Below the pieces are notes generated by a model that saw only the letters and a list, made by a program, of their open reading frames with translations, was not told where the DNA came from and made no database searches. This document shows, in pieces, positions 34,365-41,842 of a DNA stretch of 47,378 nucleotides. Position numbers and translations under genes: made by a program. How positions within the stretch are numbered: position 1 is the first letter of the stretch; each line of letters starts with the position of its first letter. Where the stretch lies: the NCBI GenBank assembly GCA_004322015.1, contig SCQT01000142.1, forward strand, positions 1 to 47,378. Reading direction: 5' to 3'. This stretch comes from Chitinophagaceae bacterium (GTDB lineage: Bacteria; Bacteroidota; Bacteroidia; Chitinophagales; Chitinophagaceae).

Positions 34365-35765
34365 TTAGTTTAACACGCCCTCTTCCTTTACGATCCGTAT
34401 TTCCGGAGTGAGGCTTATTTTTTTAAACCCACCCGACACATTGTGCAGGTTATGAAATCCTTCCCGTTTCAAAAGCGAGCAGGCAATAACGCTGCGATAG
34501 CCGCTTTGGCAGTTAATATACATATTCATTTCATCATCCGCCTTTGCCATGGCAGCCGGATCCCTCATTTCTTCCAGGGGCATATTGATAGCCCTTTTCA
34601 CATGACCATCCGCAAATTCAGCAGGTTTACGAACATCTATGACCATCAGTTTTTTATCAAAATGCATATCCATCGCTAATTCTTCCGGTTCAATATTGAT
34701 GATCATGTCTGTTTTCTCCCCATTTTTTTTCCAGGCGTCAAATCCTCCTTCTAAATAACCTTCTACATTATCAAATCCCACCCTGGCCATGCGTATAATT
34801 GTTTCTTCTTCCTCTCCCGCTTCGGTGACTAACACGACCGGTTGATCATAAGGTATCAACATACCTGCCCATTCTGCAAAACGGCCTCCGAGACCAATAT
34901 TAATAGCTCTCGGGATGAAACCTCCCGTAAATTTCTCGGGAGGACGAGTGTCCAACACCCAGACGCCCTTGCCGGTCTTTTCTTTAAACATTGCCACAGA
35001 AAGCGGATAATAGCTGTGCTTCATTACTTCTTCTAATTCTCTGTAGCCTTCCTGATTGATCCGTGCATCTTTTATAAAATAAGAGGGCGGAGCTTCCAGG
35101 CCTTCTGTTACTTCTCTGATAAAATCTTCCCTGTCTTTTGCAAGCATCGCATAATTATTTCTTTTCTGCTCACCTATGGTGCTTGAGTTTTCAGCGCCCA
35201 GGTTTTTGCCGCAGGAGGAACCGGCTCCATGCGCAGGATAAATAATTAAGTTATCAGGTAACTGTCTTAATTTTTGCAAAGAATCAAACAGATACGATGC
35301 CAGTTCTTCTTTTTCCAGGTTTCCACTGGAAAGATCCGGACGTCCGACATCACCCACAAAAAGCGTATCACCCGTGAAAATACAATAAGGTTTATTATTC
35401 TCATCTCTCAACAGGAAGCAAGTGCTCTCCAGCGTATGGCCCGGTGTGTGTATGGCCTGTATAGTTATCTTGCCTAAGTGAAAAACTTCCCCGTCTTTGG
35501 CCAGATGAATGGGAAACTTAGTTTTAGTACCAGGCCCGTACACGATCGGAGCGCCTGTTTTTTTTGCCAAATCTAAATGACCGGAAACAAAATCCGCATG
35601 AAAATGTGTTTCAAAAATATATTTGATCTCCGCTTTCCTCTCCTCTGCAAGGATCAGATATTCATCGGTATCCCTTAACGGGTCAACAATAGCTGCCTCT
35701 CCTTCCGAATCCACATAATAAGCTGCCTCTGAGAGACAGCCGGTATATAATTGCCTGATAAACAT
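34365..35765 (-). CDS. Persulfide dioxygenase-like MBL plus two rhodanese domains
   Basis: The 466-residue protein has a metallo-beta-lactamase domain (residues 1 to about 245) with THFHADFVSGH near 52-62, HTPGHT near 107 and FTGDTLFVGDVGRPDL near 128. These are the marks of the ETHE1/persulfide dioxygenase branch. Two rhodanese domains follow. The first (about 260-355) has no cysteine in its active-site loop, so it is likely a structural, inactive copy. The second (about 370-455) has YINCQSGYRS with the catalytic cysteine. Such fusions oxidise glutathione- or other low-molecular-weight persulfides to sulfite and transfer sulfane sulfur. In a bacillithiol user such as this one (bshC present), bacillithiol persulfide is a plausible substrate. 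ArsR precedes it by 9 bases, so they are one operon. Confidence 0.88.
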   Translation of the reverse strand: MFIRQLYTGCLSEAAYYVDSEGEAAIVDPLRDTDEYLILAEERKAEIKYIFETHFHADFVSGHLDLAKKTGAPIVYGPGTKTKFPIHLAKDGEVFHLGKITIQAIHTPGHTLESTCFLLRDENNKPYCIFTGDTLFVGDVGRPDLSSGNLEKEELASYLFDSLQKLRQLPDNLIIYPAHGAGSSCGKNLGAENSSTIGEQKRNNYAMLAKDREDFIREVTEGLEAPPSYFIKDARINQEGYRELEEVMKHSYYPLSVAMFKEKTGKGVWVLDTRPPEKFTGGFIPRAINIGLGGRFAEWAGMLIPYDQPVVLVTEAGEEEETIIRMARVGFDNVEGYLEGGFDAWKKNGEKTDMIINIEPEELAMDMHFDKKLMVIDVRKPAEFADGHVKRAINMPLEEMRDPAAMAKADDEMNMYINCQSGYRSVIACSLLKREGFHNLHNVSGGFKKISLTPEIRIVKEEGVLN

Positions 35766-35774
35766 AAGCTGAAT

Positions 35775-36140
35775 TTATCCTACTAATTGCTCAATGAAAC
35801 CCGATATCTCTGCAATACGATGGACATTCAGAGAATAGTATATGTATTTCCCTTCCCGCAATGTCCTGACAATCCCCGCACGGCGTAAAATAGCCAGATG
35901 CTGTGATGCTACGGATTGCTCTAATCGCAACTTCACATAAATTTCCGTTACAGTCATCTTTTGATGTTCTTCCAATAATTTAATGATCTGTTGACGCAAT
36001 TTATGATTGATAGACCTTAAAACCATGGCAGCTTTTTTTACTGCGATATAATCTATTTTTACCGGAGGCTTTTCACCATTACCTGAAATATAGAGAGAAT
36101 TTATGGCAGGAGATACTACTGCACTTTCTACGGCGTCCAT
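35775..36140 (-). CDS. ArsR-family transcriptional regulator
   Basis: The 121-residue protein is a winged helix of the ArsR/SmtB family, with the helix-turn-helix LEQSVASQHLAILRRAGIVRTLREGKYIYYSL near residues 72-104. It has an N-terminal extension of about 30 residues. No cysteine occurs anywhere, so it has neither the metal motif ELCVCDL nor the cysteine pair of SqrR/BigR-type persulfide sensors. The gene lies 9 bases before the MBL-rhodanese gene, making it the likely local regulator of that operon, but by a signal other than thiol chemistry on itself. Confidence 0.9.
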   Translation of the reverse strand: MDAVESAVVSPAINSLYISGNGEKPPVKIDYIAVKKAAMVLRSINHKLRQQIIKLLEEHQKMTVTEIYVKLRLEQSVASQHLAILRRAGIVRTLREGKYIYYSLNVHRIAEISGFIEQLVG

Positions 36141-36182
36141 AATTGATTATTTTAGATTGACATGGATTAAAAAATCAGGTTA

Positions 36183-36214
36183 CAAAAATATTATATATTT
36201 ATGAATGTGTGAAA
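36183..36214 (-). promoter_or_regulatory. Promoter of the ArsR/MBL-rhodanese operon
   Basis: On the minus strand TTTC at 36214-36211 and TATTTTTG at 36190-36183 are separated by 20 bases, a near match to TTTG, N19-20, TAnnTTTG. The A/T-rich block between them (ATAAATATATAATATT) is close to a palindrome and could be the ArsR operator. It lies just inside the end of tsaB. Confidence 0.55.
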
Positions 36215-36870
36215 TTCTTATGAAAAGCTTTCAGGTACCAAGGCTCAAAATAGGCCGGATCCTGGAATTGTTTCTCCAGAAATGCCCGCTCAGACAGGGC
36301 TATCATGAATTCCGCGTGATTGGTAAATCCACTAAACTGCCAGGAGGTATTTTTCCTGAACATCTTTTCGGCCTTTTCCATTCCCGATCCGAAGACCAGC
36401 AGAGGACTTTCTCTGTATTCCTCTAAAAAATCTTCATTTAAAATCACAGCCTTGGGTCCTATGATCTCTTCTAAACCCGTATTATATAATGCCGTGAAAA
36501 CCTCCATTCGCCTCGCATCTATCATGGGACAAAATAATCTTTCGGATTGCGGCGTCCGGACGCCATTCACCATCATTTTTAACGTATTAATGGCGATCAG
36601 CGGAATATTCCAGGCATAACACAGCCCTTTTGCGGTAGAAGCCGCCACTCTTAGTCCTGTATAAGAACCCGGCCCACCACTGATGGCTACTGCATCCATC
36701 CGGGAATATTCAATTTTATTTTCCTCCAGCAATTCCCGGATAAAAACAGTGATCACTGCAGCATGATCTTTCTGAGAAGTATTGATCTTAGAACCAAGGG
36801 ACACTCCGTCTTTAGCAAGACAAACCGAACCGGCTTCTGTAGCCGTATCAATATTTAGTATGAGAGCCAA
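36199..36870 (-). CDS. tsaB: tRNA threonylcarbamoyladenosine biosynthesis protein TsaB
   Basis: The 223-residue protein has the ASKHA fold of TsaB. It begins with LILNIDTATEAGSVCLAKDG, then DHAAVITVFIRELLEE near residue 36, and the diagnostic SGGPGSYTGLRVAASTAKGL near 64-83. TsaB works with TsaD and TsaE to make t6A at position 37 of tRNAs reading ANN codons. It lacks the metal-binding His pair of TsaD, as expected. Its start overlaps the end of the 3-hydroxyacyl-CoA dehydrogenase-like gene by 16 bases, so the two are translated together. Confidence 0.93.
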   Translation of the reverse strand: MALILNIDTATEAGSVCLAKDGVSLGSKINTSQKDHAAVITVFIRELLEENKIEYSRMDAVAISGGPGSYTGLRVAASTAKGLCYAWNIPLIAINTLKMMVNGVRTPQSERLFCPMIDARRMEVFTALYNTGLEEIIGPKAVILNEDFLEEYRESPLLVFGSGMEKAEKMFRKNTSWQFSGFTNHAEFMIALSERAFLEKQFQDPAYFEPWYLKAFHKNFTHS

Positions 36871-37553
36871 TCTGATTGTTTTTTTAATTCCAGTAAATCC
36901 TGCCTGTATTCCCTTTGTAAAAGAGCCGACGCCTTATATCTTTCGTCATGTGTGGCTTCGTAAAGCAGGTCTAATAATTCATACACGTGGCGAATTCCGA
37001 TTTTCCGACACCATTCAAACGGTCCATAGGGATAATTAACTCCTGCTTTCATGGCCATATCTATATCTTCTTTGGAAGCTGTTCCATCCTGCACGGTATA
37101 ATAAGCTTCATTAATGATCATGGTTACCGTACGAGGCGCCACCATGCCCACAAAATCTTCCACTACCGCATATTCCCAGTGCAATTTATCCATCAATTCT
37201 TTAAGGGAAGAGGCAAAACCTTCATGCAAAATACTGACTTCTGCCACAGGATTACCAATGAAGGTAGGTAAAGCATTCAGTCCGAATAAAGCAAAACGCT
37301 GCTTGTTAACAAAACGCTCCATCAATATATGTTGCAGGGTATCCTTTACACAATTAACCAATACCGGTATGGGGTAAAATTGCTCATAAAGATCTAACCG
37401 GTTATAAAAGTTATCGGGATGAAGGTCTATGAACAGGTCACATCGCTGCATAGAAGCCGCATCTATATCACCGGTAATAATCTCATGATCTTCCAGTTTT
37501 TTTTGATGCAGTTCCTTTATACCTTCCGCCGATCCCCAAACTTTTATGCGCAT
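36855..37553 (-). CDS. 3-hydroxyacyl-CoA dehydrogenase-like protein lacking an obvious NAD motif
   Basis: The 232-residue protein ends in a clear 3HCDH C-terminal domain: DFVGMVAPRTVTMIINEAYYTVQDGTA near residue 135-160, then IDMAMKAGVNYPYGPFEWCRKIG near 163-185. The N-terminal 100 residues should be a Rossmann fold but the start (MRIKVWGSAEGIKEL) has no GxGxxG, and the domain is shorter than the usual 185. Without this motif ordinary NAD-dependent dehydrogenation is unlikely. It may be a reduced family member with a changed role. It overlaps tsaB by 16 bases and diverges from the RidA-family gene. Confidence 0.78.
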   Translation of the reverse strand: MRIKVWGSAEGIKELHQKKLEDHEIITGDIDAASMQRCDLFIDLHPDNFYNRLDLYEQFYPIPVLVNCVKDTLQHILMERFVNKQRFALFGLNALPTFIGNPVAEVSILHEGFASSLKELMDKLHWEYAVVEDFVGMVAPRTVTMIINEAYYTVQDGTASKEDIDMAMKAGVNYPYGPFEWCRKIGIRHVYELLDLLYEATHDERYKASALLQREYRQDLLELKKQSDWLSY

Positions 37554-37632
37554 GTTACCGGTTATGTTGTAATTTTCCGCCCTGAAATCGGATTCACAAT
37601 TTTAATATTTATATAAAGAAAGGCTGCAAGTT

Positions 37633-38016
37633 ATGGAAAAACAAGCGATTAATACAAAACAGGCTCCCGCACCTATCGGCCCTTATAGCCAGGCTGTCTT
37701 ATCGGGTAATACACTGTTTATTTCAGGGCAAATTCCGGTGAATCCCGCCACCGGACAGTTAGTAAAAGGAGACGTAAGGGATGAAACACACCAGGTCATG
37801 AAAAACCTTAAAGCTATCCTCAGTGCTTCCGGAATGGGTTTTGGACATGTAGTTAAAACGACCATTTTCGTTACGGATATGAACAATTTCAGCGATGTCA
37901 ACGAGATTTACGGAAAATATTTCGATAACGGGAACTTTCCTGCAAGGGAAACGGTGCAGGTAGCGGCTCTTCCCAAGGGTGTACAGGTAGAAATTTCCAT
38001 GATATCCGTAAAATAA
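37633..38016 (+). CDS. RidA family reactive imine deaminase
   Basis: The 127-residue protein is a RidA/YER057c/UK114 family member: PAPIGPYSQAV at the start, FISGQIPVNPATG near residue 37, VKTTIFVTDMNNF near 75 and FPARETVQVAALPKGVQVEISMISV at the end. The Arg in PARETV that binds the substrate carboxylate is present. RidA hydrolyses reactive enamines/imines made by PLP enzymes to 2-oxo acids and ammonia. A PLP lyase (33112) is nearby but in a different unit. Confidence 0.94.
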   Translation: MEKQAINTKQAPAPIGPYSQAVLSGNTLFISGQIPVNPATGQLVKGDVRDETHQVMKNLKAILSASGMGFGHVVKTTIFVTDMNNFSDVNEIYGKYFDNGNFPARETVQVAALPKGVQVEISMISVK

Positions 38017-38040
38017 GATCTGCTTATACATCTTTTTTTG

Positions 38041-38048
38041 TACCTTTG
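38041..38048 (+). promoter_or_regulatory. Probable -7 promoter element of the TPR gene
   Basis: TACCTTTG matches TAnnTTTG 17 bases before the GTG at 38066. No TTTG is seen at the right distance upstream. The short leader would leave little room for a Shine-Dalgarno site. Confidence 0.4.
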
Positions 38049-38065
38049 CCCTTCAAGTTTTCAAG

Positions 38066-38911
38066 GTGCGTAAATCTCAATGGATTTTAGTTCTGGTTGC
38101 TTCAGTGGTTGTGTTCAGCCTGTATGTGTTCGGTCGGATCGTTCCCAAGAATACCGAAATGCCTGATAATGGTCAGGTAGCGGCCGCAGATGCGGCAGGA
38201 CAGATTGCTCCGGCTGCATTGGAAGACATAGTGGCAAAAGCGAAACAATCATTAAACCCTGCTTTGCAAATGCGTATTTCCGGTTTTGAAAACAGTATTA
38301 CCCGTGGTGACCTGAGAGATCAGAAACTAAGCGCTTATAATGCATTGGCAAGACTTTGGGATAGTTTGGGAAATATTCCCTTGTCCGCTTATTACCTGGG
38401 CGAAGGGGCTAAATTGGAAAATTCGGAAAATTCACTCACCTTTGCAGCCAATTTATTTTTGACCCACATGCCGCATGAGCAAGATGCAGCCAGGCGTGCC
38501 TGGGAAGCAACAGAAGCTCAAGGCTTGCTGCAACAGGCATCAGGTTTGGATCCGCAAAACGATACGATTCAGGTGGCATTGGCCAACAGCGAGGTGCAAA
38601 GCGGCAATGTGATGCAGGGTGTGCAGCGCCTGCTGAAAGTAACAGCCACAGATCCGGATAATGTTCAGGCTAATTTATTATTGGGCCGTCTGTCGGTTAC
38701 TTCCGGGCAGTACGATAAGGCAGTGGAAAGGCTTCAAAAAGTGATTAACCGGCAGCCGGATAATACGGAAGCGCTTTATTTCCTTGCAGAAGCTTATAAA
38801 GCCACCGGAAAAAAGAAAGAAGCCATTGCGACATTTGAGAAAGTGAAGACCTTGGTGCATGACACAGGATTCAGTAAAGAGATTGACCAGTATATTCAAT
38901 CATTTAAATAA
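38066..38911 (+). CDS. Membrane-anchored or secreted TPR protein
   Basis: The 281-residue protein starts at GTG 38066 (MRKSQWILVLVASVVVFSLYVFGRIVPK), an N-terminal hydrophobic helix that may be an anchor or an uncleaved signal. TPR-like repeats fill the rest; clear examples are NIPLSAYYLGEGAKLENSE near residue 113, VQANLLLGRLSVTSGQYDKAVERLQKVINRQPDNTEALYFLAEAYKATGKKKEAIATFEKVK near 205-268. It likely scaffolds other envelope proteins. The AURKAIP1-like mini-gene follows 27 bases later and rng after that, so this may be the first gene of their transcript. Function unknown. Confidence 0.8.
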   Translation: MRKSQWILVLVASVVVFSLYVFGRIVPKNTEMPDNGQVAAADAAGQIAPAALEDIVAKAKQSLNPALQMRISGFENSITRGDLRDQKLSAYNALARLWDSLGNIPLSAYYLGEGAKLENSENSLTFAANLFLTHMPHEQDAARRAWEATEAQGLLQQASGLDPQNDTIQVALANSEVQSGNVMQGVQRLLKVTATDPDNVQANLLLGRLSVTSGQYDKAVERLQKVINRQPDNTEALYFLAEAYKATGKKKEAIATFEKVKTLVHDTGFSKEIDQYIQSFK

Positions 38912-38938
38912 AACTATTAGCATTTAAAAACAATACTT

Positions 38939-39034
38939 ATGCCTTGCGGAAGAAAACGAAAGAGACATAAAATAGCCACACACAAACGGAAGAAAAGACT
39001 GAGAAAGAATCGTCATAAGAAGAAATTGAAATAA
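38939..39034 (+). CDS. AURKAIP1/COX24-domain mini-protein (mS38/bS22-like)
   Basis: The frame from ATG 38939 to TAA 39034 gives a 31-residue, very basic peptide. It starts MPCGRKRKRHKIATHKRKKR and ends RLRKNRHKKKLK. This matches from memory the short Bacteroidota proteins annotated as AURKAIP1/COX24 domain, with the conserved KRKRHK-ATHKRKKRLRKNRHK core. Mitochondrial mS38 and mycobacterial bS22 carry the related motif and sit on the small ribosomal subunit, so this is probably a small ribosomal protein. It is too short for many gene callers. It lies between the TPR gene and rng. Confidence 0.85.
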   Translation: MPCGRKRKRHKIATHKRKKRLRKNRHKKKLK

Positions 39035-39141
39035 GCGCCTTTATCCGGCGTCTCTTATGCCTGTTCTCCGGTCAGCTAAAATAGCGATTAGATTGATCCG
39101 AAGGCAGTATTGACTCAGACGACCTCCCTGATTATTTCCTG

Positions 39142-39180
39142 AACCATTTATCACCTGTACTACTAAATTTATAAATGGTT
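39142..39180 (+). promoter_or_regulatory. Hairpin in the leader of rng
   Basis: AACCATTTAT at 39142-39151 pairs exactly with ATAAATGGTT at 39171-39180 (10 pairs, 19-base loop), ending 13 bases before the TTG start of rng. A short frame, ATG at 39175 (MVKKNSVE, stop at 39199-39201), begins inside the right arm and overlaps the rng start. RNase E in E. coli autoregulates through its leader, so a similar role here is plausible. Confidence 0.55.
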
Positions 39181-39193
39181 AAAAAGAATTCAG

Positions 39194-40741
39194 TTGAATA
39201 AGGAATTAATTATTAGCGCCGCTCCCGCAGGAGTGGACATTGCGCTATTGGAAAATAAGAAACTGGTAGAGTTACATCATGAAAACAGCGACAGCCAGTT
39301 TGCGGTTGGTGACCTATACCTTGGAAAGGTAAAAAAGCTCATCCCCGGGTTGAACGCCGCTTTCGTGGACGTTGGCTACGAACGGGACGCTTTTCTGCAT
39401 TATACAGATTTGAGCCCTTTTATCCGGTCGGTACTCAAATTCACCAAAATCTGCATGCATGACCGTACGCACGATGGTCTTGATTTTGCCAGATTCAGAT
39501 TGGAGAATGAAATCCTTAAAACGGGAAAGATCACCGAAGTACTGAACGGTAAGCCCGATTTGTTGGTACAAATATTAAAAGAACCTATTTCTACTAAGGG
39601 CCCCCGACTGACCTGCGAAATATCATTACCAGGAAGATATATCGTGTTGACACCTTTTAATGAAATCGTGGCGGTTTCAAAAAAAATACTTTCTTCCGAC
39701 GAACGAAAGCGCCTGCAAAAAACGGTAGAGGCCATACGCCCTAAAAATTTCGGAGTGATTGTCCGCACCGCGGCTGAAGGTAAAACCACTGCAGAATTGC
39801 ATAACGACCTGATTGAACAGGTCGCGCTTTGGCAAAAGGTTCAGGATAACCTGAAAGGGGCTGAGCCGCCTCAAAAGATCATGAGCGAGCAGGACCGTAC
39901 CACCAGTATGCTTCGCGATTTACTGAATGAAAGCTTTAACCGTATTGTGGTAAATGACAAATCGCTATTCAACGACACTAAAAACTACATCCAGAAAATA
40001 GCGCCTGAAAAGAAAGACATTGTATCTTTTTATCATAATGGGCTCCCTCTCTTTGATCATTATGGTATTACCAAACAGGTAAAGCAATCTTTCGGCAAAA
40101 CAGTCAATCTCAGCAGCGGCGTTTATTTGGTCATTGAGCATACAGAAGCTTTGCATGTCATTGATGTGAACAGCGGGCATAAGAGTTCCAGCAGCAACCA
40201 GGAGCAAAATGCTCTGGCTGCCAATCTGGAAGCGGCGGAAGAAATAGCCAGGCAATTACGTCTCAGGGACCTGGGCGGTATTATCATCGTGGATTTTATT
40301 GATATGAAGCTGCCGGATAATAAACGGAAAATTTATGATGCTATGCAACAACTGATGAGTTCAGATAGGGCAAGGCATACTATCCTGTCCATTTCCCGTT
40401 TTGGATTAATGCAGATAACCCGTCAGCGTGTTCGTCCTGAAGTAAATATTGCCACATCAGAAGAATGTCCTGTCTGTCATGGGACGGGGAAGATAGGCGC
40501 CTCTATGCTCATTACCGATGAAATAGAAAATAACATCGGATACCTGATCAAGAATAAGTACAGGAAACTAGTGCTCCACGTAAACCCGATCCTATACGCT
40601 TACCTGAAAAAGGGTATTTATAACCGTCAATGGAAATGGTATTTCCGTTATAAGCAATGGATTAAGCTAACCTCAGACTCTTCCTGCCATATCATTGAAT
40701 ATCATTTCTTTGATATGAATGGCGAAGAAATTAAATTATAA
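39194..40741 (+). CDS. rng: Ribonuclease E/G family endoribonuclease
   Basis: The 515-residue protein has an S1 domain at the N-terminus (GDLYLGKVKKLIPGLNAAFVDVG and AFLHYTDLSP), then the DNase-I-like catalytic domain with Asp324 in HVIDVNSGH and Asp367 in VDFIDM; their 43-residue spacing is that of the two magnesium-binding Asp residues of E. coli RNase E. The zinc-link ECPVCHGTGK follows near residue 430. There is no long C-terminal degradosome tail, so it is of the RNase G type. It cleaves single-stranded RNA, including rRNA precursors. The start is TTG at 39194: no ATG or GTG lies in frame between it and the upstream stop. See the hairpin at 39142. Confidence 0.93.
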   Translation: MNKELIISAAPAGVDIALLENKKLVELHHENSDSQFAVGDLYLGKVKKLIPGLNAAFVDVGYERDAFLHYTDLSPFIRSVLKFTKICMHDRTHDGLDFARFRLENEILKTGKITEVLNGKPDLLVQILKEPISTKGPRLTCEISLPGRYIVLTPFNEIVAVSKKILSSDERKRLQKTVEAIRPKNFGVIVRTAAEGKTTAELHNDLIEQVALWQKVQDNLKGAEPPQKIMSEQDRTTSMLRDLLNESFNRIVVNDKSLFNDTKNYIQKIAPEKKDIVSFYHNGLPLFDHYGITKQVKQSFGKTVNLSSGVYLVIEHTEALHVIDVNSGHKSSSSNQEQNALAANLEAAEEIARQLRLRDLGGIIIVDFIDMKLPDNKRKIYDAMQQLMSSDRARHTILSISRFGLMQITRQRVRPEVNIATSEECPVCHGTGKIGASMLITDEIENNIGYLIKNKYRKLVLHVNPILYAYLKKGIYNRQWKWYFRYKQWIKLTSDSSCHIIEYHFFDMNGEEIKL

Positions 40742-40782
40742 ATCCACTCAGAAAGTGTTTTAATCTTTTCGGAGTGGATTTA
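40739..40782. terminator. Hairpin between convergent rng and the coiled-coil gene
   Basis: TAAATCCACTC at 40739-40749 pairs with GAGTGGATTTA at 40772-40782 (11 pairs), with a weaker inner pairing of GAAAG with CTTTTC. It overlaps the rng stop codon. No T-run follows on either side, so it may end transcription weakly or protect 3' ends in both directions. Confidence 0.55.
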
Positions 40783-40804
40783 CAGGATGATGGATCAGGA
40801 TACT

Positions 40805-41767
40805 CTAAAATAGTCCGCCCTTTCTCATATTGACATTTCCCTGGCCAATAAGATAACCTTTCTCATAGATTTCCACCTTATAATCACCGGGCTTAAAATC
40901 AGAATTTTGCTTCCAGTCCACGGTGACAGTTGTATCCTGTCCGGTGGTATAATTAATAGTCTTTTCGGCGGTAAATAGTTTTTCCGTACCATCGGCAAGT
41001 TGGAATTTTCCGGAGCCTAATGCTTCCACTGCCAACGGGGAACCATCCGGCGCTGAAATACATACGTATAATGTCTTTGTACCCGGAGGAGCAATCCTGT
41101 TTTTATCAATCATAAAGCTGATCCGCATCATATCAGCCCTTCTTGCCTTGGTAGTAGCAATCTCTTTACCACTCTTTCTCACATGCAACGGGGTAATGTG
41201 AAAATCAGAAGCATGTAAAACAGAACCCAGGTCTACCTGCGAGGTTAAATGCTGGTTCTGAGCAGCAGCAGTATCATAATTTCGCTGAACAGAATCACGT
41301 TGCGCCACCAACACCACTTTTTCACCTTTCAACCGCTCAATCTCCTCCTGGTATCCGTCTAATTGCGAACGCAACTGACCTATCAACGACCTGGCTTCTG
41401 CCAGGTCAGCAGTTGAGGCGTTGCTTTTAGAAAGAAGACTCGAAATCCTTGCCTTCAGATCATTGACCTGCTTACTGTTAGCCTGCATCAGGCTGTCGTT
41501 CATGGATTTCAGCATGTCTATCTGGGCAAGTGCAGCCTGAAACTGGGTCTGAACCGCTGTCTTAGAGGAATCAATGGTGATAACCTGTGTTTGCAATTGT
41601 TCTTTTTCCTGGGTTGCTTTTGATTTATCCCACATAATATATCCCCAGCTCGCTAAGAGAGCAGCAATGAGGATGCCATAGATCAATCCCTTGCCGCCGC
41701 GCGGTCTTTCGGGATTCTTTCCTGAGGGAGTATTGCCTGCAGGAGTATTTAGTGTACTTTCAGCCAT
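40805..41767 (-). CDS. Membrane-anchored coiled-coil protein, function unknown
   Basis: The 320-residue protein has a proline-rich basic N-terminus (residues 1-26), one transmembrane helix (about 27-45, GLIYGILIAALLASWGYIM), a coiled coil (about 50-180, with QTQFQAALAQIDMLKSMNDSL and LRSQLDGYQEEIERLKGEKV), and a beta-rich C-terminal domain (about 185-320) with APPGTKTLYVCISAPDGSPL and PGDYKVEIYEKGYLIGQG. It looks like an inner-membrane protein with a periplasmic sensor or spacer domain. Similar proteins are common in Chitinophagaceae but I know no function. Confidence 0.72.
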   Translation of the reverse strand: MAESTLNTPAGNTPSGKNPERPRGGKGLIYGILIAALLASWGYIMWDKSKATQEKEQLQTQVITIDSSKTAVQTQFQAALAQIDMLKSMNDSLMQANSKQVNDLKARISSLLSKSNASTADLAEARSLIGQLRSQLDGYQEEIERLKGEKVVLVAQRDSVQRNYDTAAAQNQHLTSQVDLGSVLHASDFHITPLHVRKSGKEIATTKARRADMMRISFMIDKNRIAPPGTKTLYVCISAPDGSPLAVEALGSGKFQLADGTEKLFTAEKTINYTTGQDTTVTVDWKQNSDFKPGDYKVEIYEKGYLIGQGNVNMRKGGLF

Positions 41768-41842
41768 ATACAGTAGTTTTTCAGTTTTATTTTAAATTTT
41801 GTGTGTGTTTACAAAATACTATTTTTACAAAAAATAAACCTC

